Below, piece after piece: positions 1 to 5,549 of a stretch of DNA of 6,801 nt (the first letter of the stretch is position 1; the number at the start of each line of letters is the position of its first letter). A program made the position numbers and the translations under genes. The notes under the pieces were generated by a model that was not told the DNA's origin, did not search any database, and saw nothing but the letters and a program-made list of their open reading frames with translations. Origin of the DNA: Scatosoma sp045652785 (lineage in GTDB: Bacteria; Bacillota; Clostridia; Christensenellales; Borkfalkiaceae); NCBI GenBank assembly GCA_045652785.1, contig JAZOLF010000119.1, positions 1 to 6,801 on the forward strand. Reading direction: 5' to 3'.

Positions 1-831
1 TGCAAAAAGGCTCTTACCGATGCTGACGGCGATATGGATAAGGCTGCAGTCCTTTTGAGAGAAAGAGGGATCCCAAAGGCTGCGAAGAAAGCATCCCGTA
101 TTGCTGCGGAAGGTATCGTTTCCGCATACGTTGACGGCAAAGTTGGCGTATTGCTTGAACTCAACTGCGAATCCGACTTCGTTGCAAAGAACCCTCAATT
201 CGCTGAAATCGCAACCGTAATCGCAAAGGTTATCGTTGCTTGCGATCCTGCAAACGTTGAAGCGTTGCTTTCCTGCGAAGTTCCCGGCGAAGGTTCGGTT
301 GAAGAATACTTGAAGAGCAAGATCGCTGTTATCGGCGAAAAGATTGCGGTTCGTCGTTTCACGAAGTATGTTTCTGGCGGTTTCTTGGCTACCTACATCC
401 ACTTGGGCGGCAAACTCGGCGTTATGCTTGACATGAACGGCGACAAGACCGAAGAAGCAGAAGCAGTTGCACACGATATCACGTTGCAAGTTGCATTCAC
501 GAAGCCCGCTTACCTTACGAAGGATGAAGTTTCCACGGAAGCCCTTGAAAGAGAAAAGGCTGTATTAAAGCAACAAGCAATCAACGAAGGCAAGCCCGAA
601 GCAATCGCTGAAAAGATGGTTCTTGGTAGAATTAAGAAATACTACGAAGAAAACTGCCTTGTTGAACAAGCGTTCATCAAAGACGACAGCGTAAAAGTTG
701 CTGATCTTTTGAAGAAGGGCAACGTTTCCATCGCAAACTGCGTATTCTACGTAATGGGCGAAGGCTTGGAAAAGAAGAGCGAAGACCTTAGCGAAGAAGT
801 TGCAAAGCAAGTTGCTGCAATGAAGAACTAA
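1..831 (+). CDS. tsf: Elongation factor Ts, 5'-truncated by window start
   Basis: EF-Ts is the guanine-nucleotide exchange factor that releases GDP from EF-Tu in the cytoplasm. The reading frame is open from base 1 (CKKALTDADGDMDKA), so the true start lies outside the window. By comparison with E. coli EF-Ts about 22 N-terminal residues are missing, and the ATG at 34 is an internal methionine. The visible 276 residues begin in the UBA-like N-terminal domain (CKKAL, then the KKASRIAAEG hinge). They continue into the core with the family hallmark ELNCESDFVAKN at visible residues 53-64; the Asp-Phe pair there is the part known to enter EF-Tu near its Mg site. Next comes HLGGKLGVMLDM, then the C-terminal helices, ending at TAA 829-831. 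The implied full length of about 298 fits the family. Codons look tuned for high expression (Phe is TTC throughout, Lys often AAG). rpsB is expected just upstream but is not visible. A strong terminator follows. Confidence 0.97.
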   Translation, partial: CKKALTDADGDMDKAAVLLRERGIPKAAKKASRIAAEGIVSAYVDGKVGVLLELNCESDFVAKNPQFAEIATVIAKVIVACDPANVEALLSCEVPGEGSVEEYLKSKIAVIGEKIAVRRFTKYVSGGFLATYIHLGGKLGVMLDMNGDKTEEAEAVAHDITLQVAFTKPAYLTKDEVSTEALEREKAVLKQQAINEGKPEAIAEKMVLGRIKKYYEENCLVEQAFIKDDSVKVADLLKKGNVSIANCVFYVMGEGLEKKSEDLSEEVAKQVAAMKN

Positions 832-854
832 TCTTCGAAAGAAAACCAAATGAG

Positions 855-884
855 AAACGCGCGGAACACTCCGCGCGTTTTTTT
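855..884 (+). terminator. Intrinsic terminator after tsf
   Basis: A perfect GC-rich hairpin starts 23 bases after the tsf stop. The arms ACGCGCGGA (857-865) and TCCGCGCGT (870-878) enclose the loop ACAC, with two more A-T pairs below, and a run of seven T (878-884) follows. It should end the tsf transcript and so separate tsf from pyrH. On the minus strand the following run is only TTTCTC, so it would be a poor terminator for the convergent xre gene. Confidence 0.93.
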
Positions 885-947
885 GTGTTTCTATGAAATA
901 TACTTTATTAAAAACATTCTTTTTATGTTTATAAAGAGAAAGGAATT

Positions 948-1163
948 TTATAAATTGTAGCCAAAGAGTTCGTTGGGTGTGATATCTAATCGGTTGCATA
1001 AATAAATGATTTTTTCGTAGTCCAGTTGAATTTTCCCTGTTTCATACTCGCTGTAATCTGGCTGGTGTTTTCCCAACTCTTGTGCGATTTGTTTTTGTGT
1101 AAGACCTTTTGCTTTACGAGCATTTTTTAAGTTCTCACCAACTTTTTTAGCAATCATATCCAT
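948..1163 (-). CDS. Small XRE-family (Cro/CI-type) transcriptional repressor
   Basis: This 71-residue protein is essentially one helix-turn-helix domain of the XRE/Cro-CI class. Residues 8-18 form the first helix, LTQKQIAQELG (21-31) is the typical helix 2 and turn, KHQPDYSEYETGK (32-44) is the recognition helix ending in the usual YExGK, and YEKIIYLCNRLDITPNELF (49-67) is the standard C-terminal part. There is no effector-sensing or protease domain. The start at 1163 is supported by AGGAGA (1175-1170 on the minus strand) six bases upstream; a second Met two codons later is less well spaced. The gene runs divergently from the membrane-protein gene at 1277, and the gap between them holds repeated TATAGGA / TCCTATA palindromes over both promoters. 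I infer it binds there, represses its neighbour and regulates itself. Whether it senses a signal cannot be told from the sequence. The fold call is very secure; the target assignment is inference. Confidence 0.92.
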   Translation of the reverse strand: MDMIAKKVGENLKNARKAKGLTQKQIAQELGKHQPDYSEYETGKIQLDYEKIIYLCNRLDITPNELFGYNL

Positions 1164-1171
1164 ATCGTATC

Positions 1172-1234
1172 TCCTATAAAAATTATAGGAAAAAATCTTA
1201 TAAAATACTTGACATATAGGAAAAAATCCTATAT
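1172..1234. promoter_or_regulatory. Cluster of palindromic operators between divergent genes
   Basis: Two copies of TATAGGA-AAAAA-TCYTATA are present. One is at 1184-1202 (right arm TCTTATA, one mismatch). The other is at 1215-1233 (right arm TCCTATA, perfect, extending to eight-base arms over 1214-1234). Their centres are 31 bases apart, about three helical turns, so bound proteins would lie on the same face of the DNA. A further TCCTATA at 1172-1178 makes an overlapping palindrome with 1184-1190, and the half-sites at 1172, 1184 and 1196 repeat every 12 bases. The left copy overlaps the xre -10 box, and the right copy fills the spacer of the forward promoter. This is the expected arrangement for a small XRE repressor controlling itself and its divergent neighbour. 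The palindromes are seen directly; the binding protein is inferred. Confidence 0.8.
1182..1187 (-). promoter_or_regulatory. Probable -10 box of the xre gene
   Basis: Read on the minus strand this is a consensus TATAAT. No good -35 is visible at 16-18 bases upstream (AAGTAT at spacing 17). Transcription would begin near 1175, right at the AGGAGA ribosome site, giving a leader of only about a dozen bases. The box overlaps a TATAGGA half-site, consistent with autorepression. Confidence 0.5.
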
Positions 1235-1237
1235 ACT
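1209..1237 (+). promoter_or_regulatory. Sigma-A-type promoter for the DUF4190-like gene
   Basis: A full-consensus -35 TTGACA (1209-1214), a 17-base spacer and -10 TATACT (1232-1237) predict a start near 1244. The spacer is occupied almost entirely by the perfect palindrome at 1214-1234, so a bound repressor would exclude RNA polymerase. The short leader contains a CGC-GAAA-GCG mini-hairpin (1246-1255) before the ribosome site. This is the strongest-looking promoter in the window, which implies tight repression with strong expression when released. Confidence 0.85.
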
Positions 1238-1276
1238 ATAAAAAACGCGAAAGCGAAATTTTGGAGGTACTTAAAT

Positions 1277-1561
1277 ATGAAAGGTTTGACGATTGGCGGA
1301 TTTATTTGTGGCTTGGCTGGGCTTGTATTGAGTTTCTTTGGCGGAATTGCATCTATTGTGGCGTTGCCTGTTGCTATTGTTGGTTTGGTGTTGTCGGTTT
1401 TAGGGGGCAAAAAGTATAAAGCCGCTGGCGAAAAAAGTGGGCTTGCGACGGCAGGCTTGGTGATTGGCATTATTGCGGTTACGCTTTCTGCAATTTCCTT
1501 CTTTACGTGTGGTATTTGCGTGTTGGTGGCGGCAGGGTTAGATGCGGCGACAACGCTCTAA
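1277..1561 (+). CDS. DUF4190-like small membrane protein
   Basis: A 94-residue, very hydrophobic protein with no enzymatic motif. The likely membrane segments are about residues 5-22, 24-44 and 55-75, with a further hydrophobic stretch at 77-88. The only charged part is the loop GGKKYKAAGEKS (43-54). The pattern of a Gly-rich helix ending in GGKK, a short polar loop, then GLATAGLVIGIIAV is the typical look of DUF4190-type small membrane proteins, whose function is unknown to me. There is no cleavable signal peptide. The start at 1277 has GGAGG (1263-1267) nine bases upstream. Transcription is expected from the operator-controlled promoter just upstream, and a terminator follows the stop. Its regulation by a dedicated XRE repressor suggests expression only under some condition, perhaps membrane stress; that is inference. 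A small membrane-active toxin is possible but unsupported. Confidence 0.85.
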   Translation: MKGLTIGGFICGLAGLVLSFFGGIASIVALPVAIVGLVLSVLGGKKYKAAGEKSGLATAGLVIGIIAVTLSAISFFTCGICVLVAAGLDAATTL

Positions 1562-1583
1562 AAAAGAACCCCTTATTGGATTT

Positions 1584-1614
1584 AATCAGCCTGCGGGTAC
1601 AGGCTGATTTTTTT
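1584..1614 (+). terminator. Intrinsic terminator abutting the Lgt-like start codon
   Basis: A perfect ten-pair stem, AATCAGCCTG (1584-1593) and CAGGCTGATT (1600-1609), encloses the six-base loop CGGGTA, and a seven-T run (1608-1614) follows. It should end the DUF4190-like transcript. The T run stops only five bases before the ATG at 1620, so the downstream gene would be read only by readthrough or from a start not apparent here. Confidence 0.88.
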
Positions 1615-1619
1615 CTATT

Positions 1620-2369
1620 ATGATTAGTTTATTCGGATTAACATTCCCTTTGTATGGGGTTTTCTTTTTTGCGGGTATGATAATTGCTTCGATCGTTGCT
1701 TTGATTTTATCTAAAAAAAGAAGTATTGAAACATTTGATTTTGTTTGTGCGGTAGTTTATATTTTTATAGGAGCATTGATTGGCGCAAAGCTGCTGTTTA
1801 TCGTGGTTTCTTGGCGAGAAATTCGGGAATTGCATCTTACTTTTCTGGAAATAATGAAGGGCGGCTTTGTTTTTTATGGTGGCTTGTTTGGCGGAGTGTT
1901 GGGGCTTTGGGTGTACACAAAACAATTCAAAGAAAGTTTTTTTCACTACGCGGATATTTTTGCGTTAGTTCTACCGTTGGGGCATGCTCTGGGGAGAATT
2001 GGATGCTTGTGCGCAGGATGTTGCTATGGGGTGCGATATGATGGGTTTTGTAGCATAACATATCAAAATCCTTTGGATGTGCATACCCCGATAGGAGTTC
2101 CATTATTGCCTGTTCAGGGCATCGAAAGTGTGCTACTGCTACTGTTTTTTGGAATACTGCTTGCGACATCTTATAAGAGAATTGGTACAGGGGACTGTAC
2201 CTTGCGCTATGCATTCGGGTATGCAATTATGCGCTTTCTCTTAGAATTTTTGCGCGGAGACGTGGAGCGTGGGCTGTTTGGTGCGTTTTCCACATCACAA
2301 TGGGTAAGTTTAATGATTTTACTCGTTGTCGGTGTTATCAGTGTGCTTAGGATGAAAAAAAATAGGTAA
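1620..2369 (+). CDS. Lgt-superfamily membrane protein with atypical GCCYG core
   Basis: A 249-residue polytopic membrane protein of the prolipoprotein diacylglyceryl transferase superfamily, which moves diacylglyceryl from phosphatidylglycerol to lipobox cysteines. Family landmarks appear in order: LYG at residues 11-13 (Tyr matching E. coli Tyr26), GALIGAK (51-57), FYGGLFGG (85-92), HALGRIG (122-128), PVQGIES (164-170), and RFLLEFLRGD (205-214, matching E. coli Arg239 and Glu243). The signature differs from true Lgt. Where E. coli has GRxGNFINGE, this protein has GRIGCLCAGCCYG (125-137), so Asn146, Asn149 and Glu151 become Cys, Ala and Cys, and the His103 position is Tyr86. GCCYG-type relatives are widely annotated as Lgt, but I know of no proof of that activity, so I leave the symbol blank. 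The start at 1620 keeps the expected N-terminus but has no Shine-Dalgarno and sits against a terminator. Phe is mostly TTT, unlike tsf. Confidence 0.82.
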   Translation: MISLFGLTFPLYGVFFFAGMIIASIVALILSKKRSIETFDFVCAVVYIFIGALIGAKLLFIVVSWREIRELHLTFLEIMKGGFVFYGGLFGGVLGLWVYTKQFKESFFHYADIFALVLPLGHALGRIGCLCAGCCYGVRYDGFCSITYQNPLDVHTPIGVPLLPVQGIESVLLLLFFGILLATSYKRIGTGDCTLRYAFGYAIMRFLLEFLRGDVERGLFGAFSTSQWVSLMILLVVGVISVLRMKKNR

Positions 2370-2377
2370 GAAAGAAG

Positions 2378-2406
2378 AAAAAAGCGGGGTTATTTCCCGC
2401 TTTTTT
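2378..2406 (+). terminator. Intrinsic terminator after the Lgt-like gene
   Basis: The stem GCGGG (2384-2388) with CCCGC (2396-2400) is extended by a G-T pair inside and six A-T pairs outside. The A run at 2378-2383 faces the T run at 2401-2406, and the loop is TTATT. It begins nine bases after the stop codon and closes the accessory block before the pyrH promoter. The symmetrical A and T runs mean it could work in both directions. Confidence 0.9.
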
Positions 2407-2475
2407 GTTTTACAAAAAAAGTTTGACTTTTTGGGGATTTTTTTGCAAAATAGTATAGATTTTTTTTGCGATTTA

Positions 2476-2484
2476 TGGTACAAT
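2476..2484 (+). promoter_or_regulatory. Extended -10 promoter for the pyrH operon
   Basis: The sequence TGG-TACAAT is an extended -10 element (TGn plus TACAAT at 2479-2484). The -35 region at spacing 17 is weak (TAGATT, 2456-2461), which is normal for extended -10 promoters. A start near 2491 would leave a leader of about 47 bases containing AAGGAG (2525-2530). A TTGACT lies further up at 2423-2428 but has no good -10 at the right distance. Confidence 0.75.
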
Positions 2485-2537
2485 AGTTTAGAGCGTGCAA
2501 AATACGCGTAATCGTGAAATAGATAAGGAGATTTGGT

Positions 2538-3245
2538 ATGCAACCTAAATACAAAAGAGTGCTTTTGAAATTGTCTGGCGAAGCCTTGGCTGGCGATCAA
2601 CGCTTTGGGCTCAATCACGAAGTTATTGCTCCCGTGGTCAAACAAATTATTGAACTTCACAATATGGGGGTACAGGTTGGTTTGGTTATCGGCGGCGGAA
2701 ACTTCTGGCGTGGGCGTCAAGGGACGAATATGGATCGTACCACCGCAGACCAAATGGGGATGCTTGCAACGGTTATGAACTCGCTTGCGATGATGGACGC
2801 CATCGAACAACACGGCGTACCTGTTCGTGTGCAAACGGCGCTTGATATGATCTCCCTTGCTGAACCTTTTATTTTGAGAAAGGCGTTGCGCCATTTTGAA
2901 CAGGGCAGAATTGTAATTTTTGCTTGCGGTACGGGCAACCCTTATTGCTCCACCGATACGGCGGCGGCGCTCCGCGCTTGCGAAATCGACGCGGATATAT
3001 TGCTGATGGCAAAGAACGTGGACGGTATTTATGATTCCGATCCCAAAACCAACCCCGACGCGAAGAAATATGAATCGCTCAAATATGCCGACATTATCAA
3101 CCGCGGCTTGAAAGTAATTGACTTTACGGCGGCAACGATGTGTATGGAAAATAACGTTCCTACGTTGGCATTTGGCTTGAACGAAGAAAACTCGATTGTG
3201 CGCGCGGTTTGCGGTGAAAAACTTGGCACTCTCATTTCCGTATAA
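2538..3245 (+). CDS. pyrH: UMP kinase
   Basis: A cytoplasmic kinase that phosphorylates UMP to UDP with ATP, a required step in pyrimidine nucleotide synthesis. It is bacterial-type, of the amino-acid kinase fold, and hexameric in known members. The 235 residues match the family length. Visible motifs are the N-terminal KLSGEAL (11-17), GGGNFWRG (52-59), DRTTADQMGMLATVMN (66-81), GTGNP (131-135), STDTAAALRA (138-147), AKNVDGIYDSDP (157-168) and the C-terminal DFTAATMCMEN. In the acceptor-binding loop the usual GTGNPFFTTDTAA reads GTGNPYCSTDTAA, a mild departure. The start has AAGGAG at seven bases spacing and follows its own promoter. It heads the run pyrH-frr-uppS-cdsA-dxr, with frr 43 bases downstream. 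Family members are commonly inhibited by UTP and activated by GTP; the sequence cannot show this here. Confidence 0.97.
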   Translation: MQPKYKRVLLKLSGEALAGDQRFGLNHEVIAPVVKQIIELHNMGVQVGLVIGGGNFWRGRQGTNMDRTTADQMGMLATVMNSLAMMDAIEQHGVPVRVQTALDMISLAEPFILRKALRHFEQGRIVIFACGTGNPYCSTDTAAALRACEIDADILLMAKNVDGIYDSDPKTNPDAKKYESLKYADIINRGLKVIDFTAATMCMENNVPTLAFGLNEENSIVRAVCGEKLGTLISV

Positions 3246-3288
3246 TTGCGGAACTTGCTTGATAAATATAATATAGGAGAATAGAACA

Positions 3289-3861
3289 ATGATTGAAAAC
3301 GAAAAGATTGAAGAGATGATGTTTGAACTTGAAGAAAGAGCGGAAAAAACCTTGAACGCTTTGGAAAACGAATACGGTGCAATCCGCGCAGGTAGAGCAA
3401 ACCCCAAGATTTTGGATAGAATCGAAGTGGAAGCCTATGGCGGTATGTCCCGTTTGATCGAACTCGGCAACGTGTCCGCTTTGGACGCTCGTTGCTTGCA
3501 AATCAACCTTTGGGATAAATCTTTGCTCAAAGCAGTAGAAAAGGCAATTTTGCAATCCAACATCGGCATTACTCCCACCAACGATGGCCAAGTAATCCGC
3601 CTTGTTTTCCCCGTAATGACGGAAGAAAGAAGAAAGGAACTCGTTAAGCAAATCAAGAAAATGGGCGAAGATGCAAAGGTGCAAATCCGTAACCAACGCC
3701 GTGATGCTATGGATGTTTTGAAGAAGATGAAAGCGGCAAAGGAACTTTCCGAAGATATGATTGCAGACTGCGAATCGGAAGTTGAAAAGTTCATCACCGC
3801 AACCATGAGCAAACTTGAAGGCATTATCGCAGCGAAGGAAAAGGAACTTCTTACCGTTTAA
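3289..3861 (+). CDS. frr: Ribosome recycling factor
   Basis: RRF splits post-termination ribosomes together with EF-G. The 190 residues are slightly longer than the usual 185. The long-helix domain I is shown by RAGRANP (33-39) near the start, SNIGITPTNDGQVIRL (90-104), TEERRKELVK (111-120) and RNQRRDA (134-140), whose Arg137 matches the essential Arg132 of E. coli. Domain II lies between about 42 and 85. In it the usual YYGxxTPLxxxA is EAYGGMSRLIELG, and the PEARxLxIxPWD segment is LDARCLQINLWD, so this domain is more divergent than domain I. The start has AGGAGA (3275-3280) at eight bases spacing. The gene is in the same transcription unit as pyrH, the near-universal neighbour, and uppS starts within 40 bases of its stop. 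Confidence 0.96.
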   Translation: MIENEKIEEMMFELEERAEKTLNALENEYGAIRAGRANPKILDRIEVEAYGGMSRLIELGNVSALDARCLQINLWDKSLLKAVEKAILQSNIGITPTNDGQVIRLVFPVMTEERRKELVKQIKKMGEDAKVQIRNQRRDAMDVLKKMKAAKELSEDMIADCESEVEKFITATMSKLEGIIAAKEKELLTV

Positions 3862-3887
3862 TCTACGGAAAAAACCGATATGAAAAT

Positions 3888-3891
3888 GGAG
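3888..3891 (+). promoter_or_regulatory. Ribosome site that decides the uppS start
   Basis: Three in-frame ATGs lie at 3880, 3886 and 3898. GGAG at 3888-3891 is six bases before the third. The first has only GGA at ten bases, and the second has nothing. The site lies inside the reading frame opened by the first two ATGs. Confidence 0.6.
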
Positions 3892-3897
3892 AAAAAA

Positions 3898-4587
3898 ATG
3901 GGCGTACCTCGCCACATTGCCATCATTATGGACGGCAACGGCCGCTGGGCAAAGGCGCGCTTGCTGCCCCGCTCGATGGGACACCAACAGGGATTTTCCC
4001 GTATGATGGGGTTGCTGGAACACGCTTACGATATGGGCGTGGAATACGTGACTGTCTATGCGTTGTCCACCGAAAATTTAAACCGTCCGCAGGAAGAACT
4101 GAACGGGCTGTTTAATCTACTTCGCAACCGTTTTGTGGATGGGATGCGTAAGATTTGTAGCAAGGGCGTGCGTCTTCGTATTATAGGCGAAAGAGAGTTG
4201 CTCCCCCAAGACGTGCAGGAAATTATCGCAAACGCGGAAGCGGAAACGGCACATTTTGTTGGTAGAGAAATCAACGTTGCCCTGGCATACGGATCGCGTG
4301 CGGAAATTGTCCGTGCGGCAAAAGACATTGTGGCGGCGGGCGAAGAATTGACGGAAGAAAACCTGTCTAAGCATATGTACACGTTTGGGCAACCTGATCC
4401 TGATTTGATTATTCGCACGGGGAAGGAAAAGCGTTTATCGAACTTCTTGCTCTATCAAGGGGCGTATTCGGAGTTTTATTTTTCCGATAAAATGTTCCCC
4501 GAATTTTCGGATGAAGATTTGGATGAAGCGTTTGCAGAATATGCACGCCGCACCCGTCGTTTTGGGAAGACGGACGAACAGTTATAA
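3898..4587 (+). CDS. uppS: Undecaprenyl diphosphate synthase (cis-prenyltransferase)
   Basis: This enzyme condenses farnesyl diphosphate with eight isopentenyl diphosphates to make the C55 lipid carrier for peptidoglycan and other wall polymers; it acts at the inner face of the membrane. From the 3898 start it has 229 residues (235 from 3880). Motifs: HIAIIMDGNGRWAK (6-19, Asp12 matching catalytic Asp26 of E. coli), SMGHQQG (26-32), TVYALSTENLNRP (52-64), NVALAYGSRAEI (126-137), PDLIIRTGKEKRLSNFLLYQ (168-187) and AYSEFYF (189-195). The Arg, Glu, Arg, Ser and Glu that bind isopentenyl diphosphate are all present (Arg173, Glu177, Arg179, Ser181, Glu192). YGGR appears as YGSR and RTGGE as RTGKE. 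The 3898 start is chosen for its GGAG site. The gene lies between frr and cdsA, and dxr in the same run feeds its pathway. Confidence 0.96.
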   Translation: MGVPRHIAIIMDGNGRWAKARLLPRSMGHQQGFSRMMGLLEHAYDMGVEYVTVYALSTENLNRPQEELNGLFNLLRNRFVDGMRKICSKGVRLRIIGERELLPQDVQEIIANAEAETAHFVGREINVALAYGSRAEIVRAAKDIVAAGEELTEENLSKHMYTFGQPDPDLIIRTGKEKRLSNFLLYQGAYSEFYFSDKMFPEFSDEDLDEAFAEYARRTRRFGKTDEQL

Positions 4588-4590
4588 ACA

Positions 4591-4633
4591 ATTTTTTAAA
4601 AAATAGTGGGGGCAGGGTTGCGTTGAACCCTGC
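4591..4633 (+). promoter_or_regulatory. Palindrome and hairpin in the uppS-cdsA gap
   Basis: The 61-base gap holds two structures. ATTTTTTAAAAAAT at 4591-4604 is a perfect AT palindrome. An eight-pair hairpin follows, GCAGGGTT (4612-4619) with AACCCTGC (4626-4633) around a six-base loop. Only three T then C follow, so it is a weak terminator at best. It ends eight bases before the GGG of the cdsA ribosome site (AAAGGG, 4638-4643). It may protect or process the mRNA, or tune cdsA expression. Confidence 0.55.
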
Positions 4634-4648
4634 TTTCAAAGGGTAATT

Positions 4649-5536
4649 ATGAAAAAACGGATAATCTCGGGCGCTGTCTATGCGATGTTGTTGGTTAGCG
4701 TCTTTATGATCAAAATATTCGTGCCTACACCGTGGGGGAATATGGGCTTGGATGCCTTGATTTATTTCTTCTCGCTGATGGGTACGTTCGAGATGGTACG
4801 GGCGATGGGGGATGCAATTTCCAAGCCGGGCAAGCGTATGCTTACTGTGTTTGTGTTGCTTTGCGTGCCTGCTTGTGTTGTCTTTGAAACGCTGTGGGGG
4901 TATGGCGTAGAATGCGCGGCGGCGATCTTTATGGCGCTCGTTGTGGGGGCGTTGTCCCTGCTGGTCTTCCGTCCCGCGACAACAACTTTGTCAGGGCTTG
5001 GCAGTATCCTGCTGTGCGGCGTCTATCCGAACGCGTTGCTTTGCGTTCTTATGCTCATCAACCATTTGCCCGAAGTACCTGTACTTGGCAATTCGGTCTT
5101 GGCGATGATTTTCGTCTTCGTCGTTTCGCCTGTTGCAGACGTTTTGGCATTTACCTTTGGTATGACTTTGCGTAAAAAATTCCCCAAGAAGTTAGCGCCT
5201 GCGGTAAGCCCGAACAAAACCGTGGTTGGTTTTTTGGGTGGATTGCTTGGCGGTGCGTTGGCTGGCGCGGGAATTTATTTCGTCAATCAAGCAATTATCG
5301 GCGACTTTGCGAATATGTATATACAACTGCCCATTTGCATCGGGTTGGGGATTTTGATTAGTTTGGCAACCGTTTTGGGCGACCTTGCGGAAAGCGCGAT
5401 TAAACGCAACTGCAACATCAAAGATATGGGCAACATCATGCCTGGACATGGCGGGGTTCTTGACCGCATAGACGGCTCGATGTTTGCGGCCGTTGTTGTG
5501 TACACGGTGTTTACACTTTGCCGATTTTTAGCATAA
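4649..5536 (+). CDS. cdsA: Phosphatidate cytidylyltransferase (CDP-diacylglycerol synthase)
   Basis: An integral membrane enzyme that joins CTP and phosphatidic acid into CDP-diacylglycerol, the branch point for bacterial phospholipids. The 295 residues contain about eight hydrophobic segments, starting at residues 10-25 and ending with 277-294. The family signature is fully met at 249-275: Ser249, Lys252-Arg253, Lys258-Asp259, HGG at 267-269, and Asp272-Arg273 with Asp275. Before it come Asp164 in the SPVADVLAF segment, SPNKT (187-191) and GDLAES (244-249). The Glu normally found two residues after SPxKT (as in KTxEG) is Val193 here, an unusual change. The start at 4649 has AAAGGG at five bases spacing and encodes a short positively charged N-terminus (MKKR). 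It is in its usual place between uppS and dxr; pyrH upstream serves the CTP supply. Confidence 0.96.
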   Translation: MKKRIISGAVYAMLLVSVFMIKIFVPTPWGNMGLDALIYFFSLMGTFEMVRAMGDAISKPGKRMLTVFVLLCVPACVVFETLWGYGVECAAAIFMALVVGALSLLVFRPATTTLSGLGSILLCGVYPNALLCVLMLINHLPEVPVLGNSVLAMIFVFVVSPVADVLAFTFGMTLRKKFPKKLAPAVSPNKTVVGFLGGLLGGALAGAGIYFVNQAIIGDFANMYIQLPICIGLGILISLATVLGDLAESAIKRNCNIKDMGNIMPGHGGVLDRIDGSMFAAVVVYTVFTLCRFLA

Positions 5537-5549
5537 TATTACAAAAGAT

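Noticed and set aside
904..935. AT-rich hairpin (TTTAT/AAACAT pairing with ATGTTT/ATAAA) downstream of the xre gene as its terminator
   Set aside because: The stem is A-T dominated with a three-base bulge and lacks a clear T run on the minus strand, so I cannot support a terminator call.
1198..1470. Minus-strand open frame of 90 codons over the DUF4190-like gene and operator region
   Set aside because: It runs antisense through the gene and its promoter with no ribosome site; the plus-strand frame has GGAGG and a coherent membrane protein.
885..2410. Mobile element or prophage fragment around the xre block
   Set aside because: No integrase, transposase, terminal inverted repeats, target duplications or attachment-like repeats were seen. 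The palindromes at 1172-1234 are explained better as operators.
2423..2456. TTGACT at 2423 with TAGTAT at 2451 as a second pyrH promoter
   Set aside because: The spacing is 22 bases, and the hexamer at 17 bases is CAAAAT. The extended -10 at 2476-2484 is a better candidate.
2319..3407. Long open frame of 362 codons on the minus strand opposite pyrH
   Set aside because: It lies antisense to a clearly conserved gene, is rich in Phe, His and Arg with no recognisable domain, and has no convincing ribosome site. It is a by-product of pyrH codon bias.
3232..4023. Open frame of 263 codons on the minus strand opposite frr and the start of uppS
   Set aside because: Same reasoning: antisense shadow across two conserved genes and their junction, with Phe/His/Cys-rich composition and no family resemblance.
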